From assembly GCF_007741515.1 (NCBI RefSeq), contig NZ_CP036263.1, positions 5,932,860 through 5,996,859 of the forward strand: a DNA stretch of 64,000 nucleotides. The letters run 5' to 3'. A model generated the notes under the pieces. That model ran no database searches and was not told the origin of the DNA. It saw only the letters and a list, made by a program, of their open reading frames with translations. Source of the stretch: Adhaeretor mobilis. GTDB taxonomy: Bacteria; Planctomycetota; Planctomycetia; Pirellulales; Lacipirellulaceae. Positions within the stretch are counted from its first letter, which is position 1. Every line of letters begins with the position of its first letter. This document shows, piece after piece, positions 44,056-52,755 of the stretch. The translations under genes and the position numbers were made by a program.

Positions 44056-45351
44056 ATGAAAAATACAATCGCAGGTATTCTCTTAGCTTTTGTCGTTGTG
44101 ATGGCCCCAATGTTAGGCTCGGGCATCCTTCTAGCGAAGCCCGAGCCGAACAGTGCAAAGACCCAGCAGCCACACCAGTGGACACAGTGGCGCGGTCCCT
44201 CGCGAGATGGGAAAGCGTATGCAAAGGACGCCGCGTGGCCGGATTCATTGAGCGAAACCACGCTCGTCGAAAAGTGGCGAGTTCCGTTCGCACCGAGCTA
44301 TTCTGGCCCGATCGTAACGGGGGACCGTGTTTTCACTACAGAAACCAGAGATGGTAAGCAGGAAGTCACTTTTGCTCTGGATAGTAAGACGGGCGAGAAA
44401 ATCTGGCAGCAAAGTTGGGACGGGGCTATGCAGGTGCCGATCTTTGCAATCGCCAATGGAAACTGGATACGCGCGACGCCGGCCTACGACCCGCAAACTG
44501 ATCGTCTTTACATCGCTGGAATGCGCGATGTACTAGTATGTCTTGACGCCACAACAAGTCAGGAACACTGGCGAGTCGACTTTGTTAGCAAGTACGGTAC
44601 GCCCCTGCCAGCGTTTGGTTTCGCCTCCTCACCGCTAGTCGACGGCGCGTATGTTTACGTCCAAGCTGCCGAGTCGTTCATCAAACTTGATAAACTTACG
44701 GGCGAAGTTTTGTGGAGGAGCGCGATTGACCCAGGAGCCATGAACTCTGCCTTCTCGTCACCGGTGATAGCCACCCTGGCCGGCCAAAGGCAACTCGTGG
44801 TTCAAATGCGAAAGGAGCTCCTGGGCATCAACATCGCTGATGGAGAAGTGCTGTGGTCGCAGAAAATCCAAGCCTTTCAAGGAATGAACATTCTCACGCC
44901 AACAGTTTGGGGGGATGCTTACCTGTTTACCAGCGCACACAGCGGCCGCTCGCAATTGTGGAAAGTTAGCGTAGAAAATGGATCCTATACGATCAATGAG
45001 CAATGGCAGTCGAAGGCTCAGGCATATATGTCTTCGCCGGTGGTGGTGAACGATCACCTCTACTTACACCTGAAGAATCGCCGCTTCACATGCCTCGACC
45101 TGGCAACGGGCGAAGAGAAATGGCGCACCAAACCGTTTGGTCGATATTGGTCCCTCGTTGCTCATCGCGATAAATTGCTCGCGCTCGATGAAACGGGCGA
45201 CCTGCGACTTATCCGTGCCAATCCAGAGCGATTCGAACTACTCGATGAGCGGCACCTGACGGACGCCAGTAGCTGGGCACATTTAGCGGTTGTGGGCGAT
45301 GAAATCTACGTGCGGGCTCTCGACGAGTTGGTCGTCTACCGCTGGCGGTAA
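44056..45351 (+). CDS. PQQ-type beta-propeller (BamB-like) exported protein
   Basis: The protein has 431 residues with a signal or anchor (1-28). Six to seven propeller blades are visible as recurrent ALDSKTGEKIWQQ-, LDKLTGEVLWRS-, INIADGEVLWSQ- and LDLATGEEKWRT-like units, each ending in a Trp. PQQ-like repeats without clear cofactor residues are common in outer-membrane assembly proteins and in planctomycete pyrrolo-quinoline-type proteins of unknown role. The N-terminus W-T-Q-W-R-G-P-S-R-D-G is typical of the latter group, so I favour that. Not fused to a dehydrogenase domain. Confidence 0.82.
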   Translation: MKNTIAGILLAFVVVMAPMLGSGILLAKPEPNSAKTQQPHQWTQWRGPSRDGKAYAKDAAWPDSLSETTLVEKWRVPFAPSYSGPIVTGDRVFTTETRDGKQEVTFALDSKTGEKIWQQSWDGAMQVPIFAIANGNWIRATPAYDPQTDRLYIAGMRDVLVCLDATTSQEHWRVDFVSKYGTPLPAFGFASSPLVDGAYVYVQAAESFIKLDKLTGEVLWRSAIDPGAMNSAFSSPVIATLAGQRQLVVQMRKELLGINIADGEVLWSQKIQAFQGMNILTPTVWGDAYLFTSAHSGRSQLWKVSVENGSYTINEQWQSKAQAYMSSPVVVNDHLYLHLKNRRFTCLDLATGEEKWRTKPFGRYWSLVAHRDKLLALDETGDLRLIRANPERFELLDERHLTDASSWAHLAVVGDEIYVRALDELVVYRWR

Positions 45352-45370
45352 TGCCGTTTCGTAGTGCAAA

Positions 45371-46954
45371 TTAGCGACGTCGACGGATAGAAATAGCCGC
45401 TAAGCCGCAAGCGGCGAGTAGCGCGGTGCTTGGCTCGGGTACTCCGGTGATTTGCCAAGCGAGAGCGTAATCCCAATCGGCTAGGGACGCAGAGCTGACG
45501 CGCAGTTCGTAGAGATGCCCAGCTTCGAGTCCGTCGAACGAGATGTTCTCTGTGTTGTGAATCACACTCGTGGACGAATCGACCATTGTAGAAATCGTGA
45601 CATCAAAGAGCTCGAGATTGAAGTCCTCTACGTCGGCCGTGATTGTTGCGCCGCTGATACCGATATCGGCGTTCCAGACGAGCGTGGATTGGATCTTATT
45701 GTCATCATTCCCTGCGGTGAATCTGTAGGTCCCCGTGCTGTTGGAACCACCCGAACCGCCAAAGCTATCGTCGTAGTCCCAACCGCGATCACTTATCGGC
45801 AGAGCTCCGCCGTCTTCGGCGCTATCTTGTTCACCACCAGCAAGAATGTTGTAGCTATTGAAGATGTTTACTTGTCCCGCGCCGTACTGGATATCGAGAT
45901 TGTTTGTCGTATCCACGACGTAATCCGTCAGGTCGTCCCCGCGAGCGTTGTCAATCTTACGGTCGGCACCTGCCATGAGGACTGCTTTGATGACTTCGGA
46001 AGTTTCTGCGTGATTGATGACTCGTGTGCGATTGGTGATCATCCCATTGGAAAGCGAGCCGTCTTGGCCCGTCTCTAGCAGCAAGGCGACCGAGGCCGAA
46101 ACCATCGGTGTGGCGAAACTGCTTGCCGCAAAGCTATTGTCTGGAACAAACCCAGGGGCCACAATGTCTGGCCCAGTTCTACCGGCCACGTAAATGCCAC
46201 TGAGATTCCGCGTCCCTGGAAAACTTGCTCCGCTGGTGAGACCAACCGAGATCTCGTTGAAGGCATACTTCAACAAAGGTCGATCAGCATTGATATTGCC
46301 ATTTGAGGGGAAAGGCGTGACTCCTGCGACAACGAGAAGGTCGTCTTCTTCGACCACGAAATCCGTACGCTGGAGTACCTCCAACGTTTCAGCCGCATCG
46401 TAATTCGTATCGTTGAGTCGCAGCCCCACCCAACTGTGGTTCGAGACTCGCGCCGACGTGGTTTCGGGTAACACATGGTTCCCAGCACTCATGACCCCAG
46501 TATTCAACATGCCGCCGGCCATCCAATCCTCTGAGTGAAACACACCGATCTGATTGACATCCGGACTGATCGAAGTGTTGTTCCCATAGAAGTTGCGAGC
46601 GACATTCGTGGCATGGCCTGAGACATTGGCATTGGCCCCGGTGCCACTAGTGAGGAGCGTTACGTTGGTGATCGTCTTAGGAGGAGTCGTGAAATCACTG
46701 TTCGCGTCGTCGGGGCGATAGCCACCGTTGGTGGCGGGGGCTTCCGCCTGTTGAACTTCGATACCCGCTCCTGTGGGGATAGAGGCCCCTAACTGGGCTT
46801 CTAATTCGGGGAATCCGATCAGATCGCGATAGGTTGCATCGGCCGTTGGCACGAAGCTCATGGAAAAGCACGCCAGTAAAGCGGCGGCGAGGCAGGATGT
46901 GCGCAAAGCGCCCCCGCGACGGGTAGAGAAAGATAGCGATAGTGTCCGGGTCAT
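45371..46954 (-). CDS. Subtilase (S8)-like PEP-CTERM protein with atypical catalytic Asp region
   Basis: The product has 527 residues from MTRTLSLS at 46954; a start 20 codons upstream is unsupported. A signal peptide (about 1-40) is followed by the S8-like core: the His motif SGHATNVA (His114), an oxyanion-type segment and the Ser motif SSFATPMV (Ser279). The expected D-T/S-G of the first strand reads IEVQQAEAP, with Glu71 rather than Asp. A second beta domain follows, then VPEPSTALLAA and IRRRR, a PEP-CTERM tail. It is convergent with the propeller gene (19-base gap). Proteolysis is possible but not assured. Confidence 0.8.
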   Translation of the reverse strand: MTRTLSLSFSTRRGGALRTSCLAAALLACFSMSFVPTADATYRDLIGFPELEAQLGASIPTGAGIEVQQAEAPATNGGYRPDDANSDFTTPPKTITNVTLLTSGTGANANVSGHATNVARNFYGNNTSISPDVNQIGVFHSEDWMAGGMLNTGVMSAGNHVLPETTSARVSNHSWVGLRLNDTNYDAAETLEVLQRTDFVVEEDDLLVVAGVTPFPSNGNINADRPLLKYAFNEISVGLTSGASFPGTRNLSGIYVAGRTGPDIVAPGFVPDNSFAASSFATPMVSASVALLLETGQDGSLSNGMITNRTRVINHAETSEVIKAVLMAGADRKIDNARGDDLTDYVVDTTNNLDIQYGAGQVNIFNSYNILAGGEQDSAEDGGALPISDRGWDYDDSFGGSGGSNSTGTYRFTAGNDDNKIQSTLVWNADIGISGATITADVEDFNLELFDVTISTMVDSSTSVIHNTENISFDGLEAGHLYELRVSSASLADWDYALAWQITGVPEPSTALLAACGLAAISIRRRR

Positions 46955-47534
46955 TAGACTCGTGCCGTTGTTTGATGCTTTGTGAGAAGTTGCCCACCTG
47001 GGCCAAACTGCCAATCATGCCGTCTGACGAGGGCAAGCCGGGTGTTCCAGACCGGATGGGCTGTTAGATACCTCTAGGATAGTCGCCAGAGGAGGATTCA
47101 GCCAGCTTTTCGACTCTGACGATTTCCCGCAGAATGAGCGATTGGTGCCGAAGCGGCGGACCCTGAGTACATATTATCGGGACAATCCGGGAAATCTTGC
47201 CATTAAGACTGAAGTTTGCCGCTGTGTAAAATGTTTAACACGACTGTATTTATTGCACAGACTACGGCACAGTTGCGGAGTTTCGTAACGAATAGAATTG
47301 CCTGTTTTTGCCTGTTAGTTGACCTCTTCGCGATGAATCGAAGCAACCAGATGCCCGGCCTGCACGATTGGCATCGAATTCGCATAGTAAGTAATCTCAC
47401 GCAGTCGTCCGGAACCGACAGCGTAAGAACGGACTCACGGGAAGCAATGATTGCCTCCTTGTGGATGTCGCGAAAACTACTCGCAACGTCGCATGTTTCT
47501 CAACCTTGTATTCCCACGGAAAGGGAGATCTCTC
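46955..47534. other. Gene-free stretch between two divergently placed genes
   Basis: I see no gene. Small ORFs on both strands overlap each other. The section 47150-47350 is locally richer in A and T and probably holds promoters; no clear palindrome was found. It ends with the Shine-Dalgarno of the small protein below. Confidence 0.4.
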
Positions 47535-47606
47535 ATGGTAAACCCCGCACTCATTTGTGGCTTCGTCGGTATGTTCGTTTACTTCTTCATCGAAGGACTA
47601 CGGTAG
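47535..47606 (+). CDS. Candidate 23-residue membrane protein
   Basis: ATG at 47535 is preceded by AAGGGAG with eight bases between, one of the strongest ribosome-binding sites in the window. The product MVNPALICGFVGMFVYFFIE plus GLR is a single hydrophobic helix with a charged end, then TAG. A hairpin (cgatct / agatcg, 47608-47628) follows immediately. Small membrane proteins of this shape exist widely, but this is based on reading signals alone. Confidence 0.45.
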   Translation: MVNPALICGFVGMFVYFFIEGLR

Positions 47607-48036
47607 TCGATCTGCAGAAAGTAGATCGGTGCCTCCGGCATGATTGGTAGGACGCTAGAATTGCCAACTCGCTTGGCAACTCAATCACGGTTTGAATTGC
47701 CAGCCTCCCACTACTCAGCCTGGAAGGCCGAGCTACTTGGCCACAGGCCATACTCACTCGTGGATTCGTTGCGTTGGAGCGTAGAGGCGTTGGAGCATCG
47801 TCGCCGGTGAATATGACCTTCGGCCAAATCGTTGCGACGCGATTCCGATACCTAGGGCGTTGCCCTAGGCTACGGTACGAAAGGCCTTCGGCCATAAGTA
47901 GCCGTCGAGCTACGCCTCGGCCGGAAGCTTGCTCAGTGAGGATAGCGCAGGAGAAGCGCCCTTGTTAGCCAACACTGTCCCAATGCCATGCCTTTCCGGT
48001 TGGCAACGCTACCACGGCATCGACACGATGAGGGGC
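47607..48036. repeat. Gene-free stretch with REP-like palindromes
   Basis: About 47850-47930 holds cctagggcgttgccctagg, aaggccttcggcc and tagccgtcgagctacgcctcgg, close in style to the RAYT-associated palindromes at 15087 and 13012. No gene is apparent. Confidence 0.55.
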
Positions 48037-50208
48037 TTACGGTCCGTATCGACTCGGTGGAGCTGGTTGCGGAGATAGTCGCGTGACTTGCACTTCGACT
48101 TCCTTCAGGATTGTGCTTAACTTTTTCTTGATTGCAGCTTCTGCTTCGAGAACGTCCATGCCGTCCACCTCTACCCGTCCATACGTCGCGCCGAGTGCAA
48201 CGGTGCCCATCGATTCAACGGTGAAGTTACCGGTGAGAGGCCGGTCAGGGAATGCGCCGGTGACGTCGAGGTGAATCGTATCGCCCGGGGCGATTCTCGC
48301 GGACTCTTTGAGTTTCTTTTCCGATCTTTCTTGCGCAGGAAAATGATAAAGCACTCGACCGCGGAGCAATTCCGAAATCCTCATCTTAGCGTCAAAGAGG
48401 TTTCGGTAACCTCGAAGGCTAGGGAACAACTTTTTCTCAGCATCTGAAATACTTAGACCCGCAATCTTCGCCCAATGGGATTTGGGACCCACCTGAACCT
48501 TACCATCCGCATCGACAGTCAATGTGATATCGGATCCGCCGATGCCTTGTGTATTGACAGAAACAGTGAATTGGTCCCCTGGAGCAAATCTAATCCATTC
48601 GTGATCCAGTTTCTCCGGTGCTTGCGTTCGTGGCGGATCGACCGGTAGTCGTGGCAAGGCAGCTTGCGGCCATAGTTGAGAAATTGATGGATCTTTATTC
48701 TGTGGCGGATCAACATACGTTCGTGACGGACGCGTCGGCATCTTCTCAAATCGCTCCAACTGCTCAATGCGGGCTTCCAGTTCTACTCGCTTTGATTGAG
48801 CCAGATGCATCTCCGCTTGGTGTATACATACGTCAGCAAACGCCGATGCTTGCTCGGCAAGCTTCTTATATTTCTCCTCTTTTGATGCTAAAAACTTGCG
48901 ATTATTCGTGAGGGCAATCAATCGATGGTCCGAAGCTTCCGCCTTCATATCCCAGTACTGTCGCTCCAGGTCTAACTGCTTCTTCCCACCCGCTGGCACT
49001 TCATACTTGGTAGGTGCAGCCGGGACATCTGCGTATTGAACCGCTGCGACGGGCCTAGATGGAGTGGCATAGATTGGTTGAGCAGGGTCGCTCGGCGGAA
49101 GTATGGCGGACGGCCGCGTTGGCTGAGGTAGAGGATACTCTTTTGGTGGGTCCGCCGGGATTGGTTGATTCATCCCAGGATTGATCTCCACGGACTTATT
49201 CGTCGCTGGCCGATATATTTTGATTGGCACGTCCACATCAATCTCCTCTCGCGCCACCGGCTCATCTACCGCCGCCAACGAATCTACCGCGACGCTAGCG
49301 GAAGTTTGCTTAGATTCGGTGCCGTTGGAAGTCGCTGGGCCAGGCTCTTCCTCCGCATTCACACTCGTCAGCAGCGCCGCCACCAGCACCAAAGTAAGCA
49401 CCCCGGCGGCAGGTTTCATCAGTGTTGCAACAGTCATGGCAGCAAGTCCTTTATTAGCGAGTCCAGCGGCAATCGTACCGCCATCAGGAGTTAAGAGTTT
49501 TGCACGAAAACCCAGAGCGAGCCCGGCGGTCCCTGCCGGTAAAGTTACTGGTAACGCTACCGCTGAAGCGCTAAAAGCCGTGGTTGTGGCGGCCATCGCC
49601 GCCGATAGCGCAGTACCACGCCGGGCCAACCGGCTGCGCAACATGCTGCGACCTCTCGCCAGGCGGCCTTTGATCGCCGAGGTCGTGCAGCCGAGTTCCT
49701 CAGCCACGGCTGCGCGGGATTTCTCTTCCAAGTAATGCAGCACCAGCGGCCTCTGGTATCGCGGGGGCAGCGCGTGGAGTTCTTCGAGGAGCGCCGAACT
49801 TTGCTCGGCGTTAGTAACCGCAGCCAGTTGATCGTCGGTGCTTAGAGATTGGCTGCTAAGCGACAAGTCGGCGGGCAGGGATTCCTCGCGCCGCCGGCCG
49901 CGTTGGTTCTTGAGTCGCAAGGCTGTGCGAAATGCCACTCGATACAACCAAGCCGCAGCTGAATCATTGGCTTTGATCGTGTGCGCCTTGCGGGCAAGAA
50001 TGAGGAACGTCGCCTGAAAGGCATCTTCGGTATCTTGCCGCTGCCGGAGAATGTGCCAGCAGACGGCCCACACCATCGTCGAGTGCGCTTCAACCACCTC
50101 TGTGAACGCAGCCTCGTCCGAGTGGCGCACGAATCGCATCAGCCGCTCACCATCAGTGGCGGCGATTGGTGTGGTGGCCGGTGTCGTGTCGGTGAGGAGA
50201 TCGTACAT
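48037..50208 (-). CDS. ECF sigma factor fused to a membrane anchor and two Wza-like periplasmic domains
   Basis: The product has 723 residues. Residues 25-100 form sigma region 2 (WAVCWHILRQRQDTEDAFQATFL); 140-196 form region 4 (ALPPRYQRPLVLHYLEE...AIKGRLARGRSMLR). A membrane helix follows (about 262-283). The periplasmic part has a Pro-rich linker (325-400), a likely coiled coil (about 405-490), and two similar domains with APGDQFTVSV (542-551) and APGDTIHLDV (640-649). Both fit the N-terminal polysaccharide-export (Wza-like) domain. ECF factors with long extensions occur in planctomycetes; this particular combination looks unusual. Signal transmission from the periplasm is inferred; no anti-sigma gene is adjacent. 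Confidence 0.8.
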   Translation of the reverse strand: MYDLLTDTTPATTPIAATDGERLMRFVRHSDEAAFTEVVEAHSTMVWAVCWHILRQRQDTEDAFQATFLILARKAHTIKANDSAAAWLYRVAFRTALRLKNQRGRRREESLPADLSLSSQSLSTDDQLAAVTNAEQSSALLEELHALPPRYQRPLVLHYLEEKSRAAVAEELGCTTSAIKGRLARGRSMLRSRLARRGTALSAAMAATTTAFSASAVALPVTLPAGTAGLALGFRAKLLTPDGGTIAAGLANKGLAAMTVATLMKPAAGVLTLVLVAALLTSVNAEEEPGPATSNGTESKQTSASVAVDSLAAVDEPVAREEIDVDVPIKIYRPATNKSVEINPGMNQPIPADPPKEYPLPQPTRPSAILPPSDPAQPIYATPSRPVAAVQYADVPAAPTKYEVPAGGKKQLDLERQYWDMKAEASDHRLIALTNNRKFLASKEEKYKKLAEQASAFADVCIHQAEMHLAQSKRVELEARIEQLERFEKMPTRPSRTYVDPPQNKDPSISQLWPQAALPRLPVDPPRTQAPEKLDHEWIRFAPGDQFTVSVNTQGIGGSDITLTVDADGKVQVGPKSHWAKIAGLSISDAEKKLFPSLRGYRNLFDAKMRISELLRGRVLYHFPAQERSEKKLKESARIAPGDTIHLDVTGAFPDRPLTGNFTVESMGTVALGATYGRVEVDGMDVLEAEAAIKKKLSTILKEVEVQVTRLSPQPAPPSRYGP

Positions 50209-50213
50209 TGGGA

Positions 50214-50249
50214 GTTAGCCGACGACCTTGGTCGCCGTGGCGTTTCCAG
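50214..50249. repeat. Short repeat of the gttagccgacga family
   Basis: gttagccgacgaccttggtcgccgtggcgttt resembles the copy at 24947-24982; both lie immediately upstream of a minus-strand gene start. Confidence 0.65.
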
Positions 50250-50342
50250 CTGAAAGAGAGCTTCTACTAAGATAGAGTCACCAGAGAGGAACCGGGCCCG
50301 CGAATTCTCTACGAGAAGGCAAAAACAGCAACAAAACATTGG

Positions 50343-50411
50343 ACAGGATTAACTGGATGAACAGGATTCTTGCGCCTCACGTAGCAATCCTGTTCATCCT
50401 GTGAATCCCGT
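50343..50411. repeat. Inverted repeat of the ggattaacaggat family
   Basis: Arms acaggattaactggatgaac... and ...gttcatcctgtgaatcccgt are complementary, with a short centre. Copies occur at 5911-5980 and, degenerate, at 51215-51324. Confidence 0.8.
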
Positions 50412-50610
50412 CAAAAGTAGCAAGTGGGGTGCGTGAGCAGCACGAAGCGCACCAGGGAAAACGTAGAAAGACATGGGCAGATCAGCGAAGGTTGCTCGCG
50501 GTGACCTAGCTCTGGTGTCCTGACAAAGATGGTCCTTTATCCCAGTTCACGGTGCGTTTCTTAGTACTCACGCACCCTACGTTCAACCCAGCCTGGAAAG
50601 CCGAGCTACT

Positions 50611-51174
50611 TTACAACCCTACCCGAGGCACGACGCGTTCTGCTTCGCTAGCCAATTCAAAGTAGTCCGCCCGCTCGAAGCCAAACAGGCCGCCGATAAG
50701 GTTTGAGGGGAAGCCGTCGCACATTTGGTTCATCTCGCGCACGTTGCCGTTGTAGAATCGCCGCGCTGCTGCGATGCGGTCCTCGGTATTGGCAAGCTCG
50801 GTCTGCAATGCGAGGAACTGCGTGTCGCTCTTCAGTTGAGGATACCCCTCAGCCACGGCAAATAGCTTGCGCATGCCGATGGCCAGGGCCGTCTCGTCTA
50901 CCGCTTGCTGGGTTGGCGTGCCGTGGTTCTCGCTCGCGCGGGTGCGCAGTTGTGTCACCTCGGTGAGCACCTGCTGCTCGTGGGCCGTGTAACCTTTCAC
51001 ACAAGCGACCAGATTGGGGATGAGTTCGTAGCGGCGTTTCATCTCCACATCAATATCAGCCCAACTCTCACGCAAGTGCTGGCGAACACCGATAAAGCGG
51101 TTGAAGTTCGCCACCACGAAAACCAAGGCCAGCAGCAACAGGACAAGCGGAACAATGACGGGGGCGTAGGGCAT
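50611..51174 (-). CDS. lemA: LemA-family protein
   Basis: The protein has 187 residues: an N-terminal membrane helix (5-25), then the LemA helical bundle, with WADIDVEMKRRYELIPNL, RFYNGNVREMN and the C-terminal PSNLIGGLFGFERADYFE. LemA proteins are conserved but poorly understood; links to membrane stress are proposed in other bacteria. It is the last gene of a three-gene minus-strand group (52354 to 50611), though the 155-base gap before it contains a degenerate repeat. Confidence 0.93.
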   Translation of the reverse strand: MPYAPVIVPLVLLLLALVFVVANFNRFIGVRQHLRESWADIDVEMKRRYELIPNLVACVKGYTAHEQQVLTEVTQLRTRASENHGTPTQQAVDETALAIGMRKLFAVAEGYPQLKSDTQFLALQTELANTEDRIAAARRFYNGNVREMNQMCDGFPSNLIGGLFGFERADYFELASEAERVVPRVGL

Positions 51175-51214
51175 AAACTGTTAACCACGAAGAACACGAA
51201 GGGCACAAAGGATT

Positions 51215-51324
51215 ATTGACCGGATAACGGGATTAACAAGATCAACAAGATGTACCTAATCTAGACTCTATTGATCTCCAGAAAATCCAGTTCATCCTGC
51301 AGAGATCGTAATCCGGTCCAATAG
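51215..51324. repeat. Degenerate inverted repeat of the ggattaacaggat family
   Basis: ttgaccggataacgggatt at the left and gtaatccggtccaata at the right are complementary; inner parts are degenerate. A half-copy of the ccacgaag family lies at 51183-51212. Both sit between lemA and the DUF3137-like gene. Confidence 0.6.
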
Positions 51325-51329
51325 CCATC

Positions 51330-52043
51330 TTAGGTTGCACGACTTTCGAGATCGGCCACCAAGTGCGCTGGCCATTGCTCGAAGAACTGGCGCGACCACT
51401 CGAGGTGCTTACGGAACTGCTCGGGCTTCCAAATCCTCTCATTTTCATTCACGCACAGATAGCCTTGTTGAATATCAAGCGTGGGGCAGGTGCGGCTCAT
51501 GAGGAACTCCATCATCCGTGGGTGAACCAGATCGTAAGCGAAGCGTTTATCCTTGCACTTCACATGGAACTTTTTGCTGAACTCGGCCGACTCAAAATCA
51601 ATGTCGTCGAAACCGAAGAAGCTGCTAAGCTGATCGAACAGACCTTCACGGCGAATGGTGATTCCCGGCACTCCCGCCACGGGCAGTCTTACCAGCAGAT
51701 AGCTGAAGTAATGGTTGTGCGTCGTCGTATCGCCATCGGAGTCAGTGGATGTGGTTTCGTAGTGATAGTCGCCCATCAACGCATCAAGACTGCCGAACGA
51801 CGTTTCGAGGCTGCCGGAGAGCGTGTTGTACGCGTATTCAGAGGAACCTTGCGTGAAGAGGCGGAACTGGCGGAATCGCTGTTCGTGTTCGTAGTTCTTT
51901 TCTTGAGTAAATCGCCAGCCGAGCTTGGTGGCCAACTCGCTGAGGGCTGCGCGTCGTTTCTTGGCCGCCTGATAAGAGAAGTACCCACCAACGAGCATGA
52001 ACAAGATCACGCAGACGATGATGGGGATGATGAACGACGGCAC
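51330..52043 (-). CDS. Membrane-anchored DUF3137-like protein
   Basis: The product has 237 residues. An N-terminal membrane helix (4-27) is followed by a soluble domain beginning KKRRAALSELATKLGW. The organisation (a helix, a conserved loop ending in a charged strand, later an acidic-aromatic region) resembles DUF3137-family proteins often found beside LemA. I claim the resemblance only from the layout. The gene is 18 bases after the small membrane protein below. Confidence 0.65.
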   Translation of the reverse strand: MPSFIIPIIVCVILFMLVGGYFSYQAAKKRRAALSELATKLGWRFTQEKNYEHEQRFRQFRLFTQGSSEYAYNTLSGSLETSFGSLDALMGDYHYETTSTDSDGDTTTHNHYFSYLLVRLPVAGVPGITIRREGLFDQLSSFFGFDDIDFESAEFSKKFHVKCKDKRFAYDLVHPRMMEFLMSRTCPTLDIQQGYLCVNENERIWKPEQFRKHLEWSRQFFEQWPAHLVADLESRAT

Positions 52044-52060
52044 TAGTCTGCAGGACCCTT

Positions 52061-52354
52061 CTAGGCTTGGGCGGCTTGAACGGAGTGAACCGCGACTGTC
52101 GCTTCGGCTTCTGCCTCGGCATCGCGCATCGCGTACGGCGAAGTTGCAGAGATGATTTGCTCGATCTCACTCCCATTCATTCCGTGCTCGGCCAGCTCGC
52201 GCTTCAGGGCTAGCTCTTGGCGATGGCAAGCGAAAATACGTAATTGCTTGACGAACTCGCAGAACATCCAACAACCAAAGACCACAACCACGATCATGAC
52301 GACCATGTTGAAGGGAGCCGGGATACTGACGACTGCGTCGAAGAATGTTTTCAT
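52061..52354 (-). CDS. Small membrane protein of the LemA group
   Basis: The protein has 97 residues with one membrane helix (about 16-38), then a charged helical cytoplasmic part (RQELALKRELAEHGMNGSEIEQII). This is the layout of small envelope-stress proteins such as PspB, but no sequence signature confirms that. It leads the three-gene group and lies 18 bases upstream of the DUF3137-like gene. Confidence 0.65.
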   Translation of the reverse strand: MKTFFDAVVSIPAPFNMVVMIVVVVFGCWMFCEFVKQLRIFACHRQELALKRELAEHGMNGSEIEQIISATSPYAMRDAEAEAEATVAVHSVQAAQA

Positions 52355-52484
52355 AGTGAGACCTGCTGCGTTTGGCTAGAACACCGTGGGCAAAGACTGG
52401 GGGGTGGGGATTGCTTATTCGCTAGGCTGGCCTGAATATTGCCATCATAACCGAGTCTTGAGGCAGAAGGATCATCACTTCCCC

Positions 52485-52574
52485 CTAGCCGCGGCCCAAC
52501 GGACCTCCGGGAAATTGCTTGCTAGGTCAGATTTGCTTCTGCACCCCGGCGGGCCGTTGGCTCGCGGCTATTGG
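52485..52574. repeat. Dispersed repeat, TAGCCGCGAGCC family, copy 4 (inverted)
   Basis: ctagccgcggcccaacgg and ccgttggctcgcggctattgg are the complementary ends. The inner section ccgggaaattgcttgct is the reverse complement of ggagcaattccccc-like sections in copies 1 to 3, so this copy is in the opposite orientation. Confidence 0.75.
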
Positions 52575-52755
52575 GTTATGCGTGCTGGAGGCCAGTATTT
52601 TGCTGCTTAATTACTAGGCTCGCACTGCCCGCGGCACGTTGACTTTTCGCCCTAACGCGTTTAAGCTAAAGAGCTTGGCGAGATTATCATTCCTGCATAC
52701 TTAAGCACGGCTTCGAGACCTTTCTCAGCAATTTACGACTCAGGCAATCCTCGCA

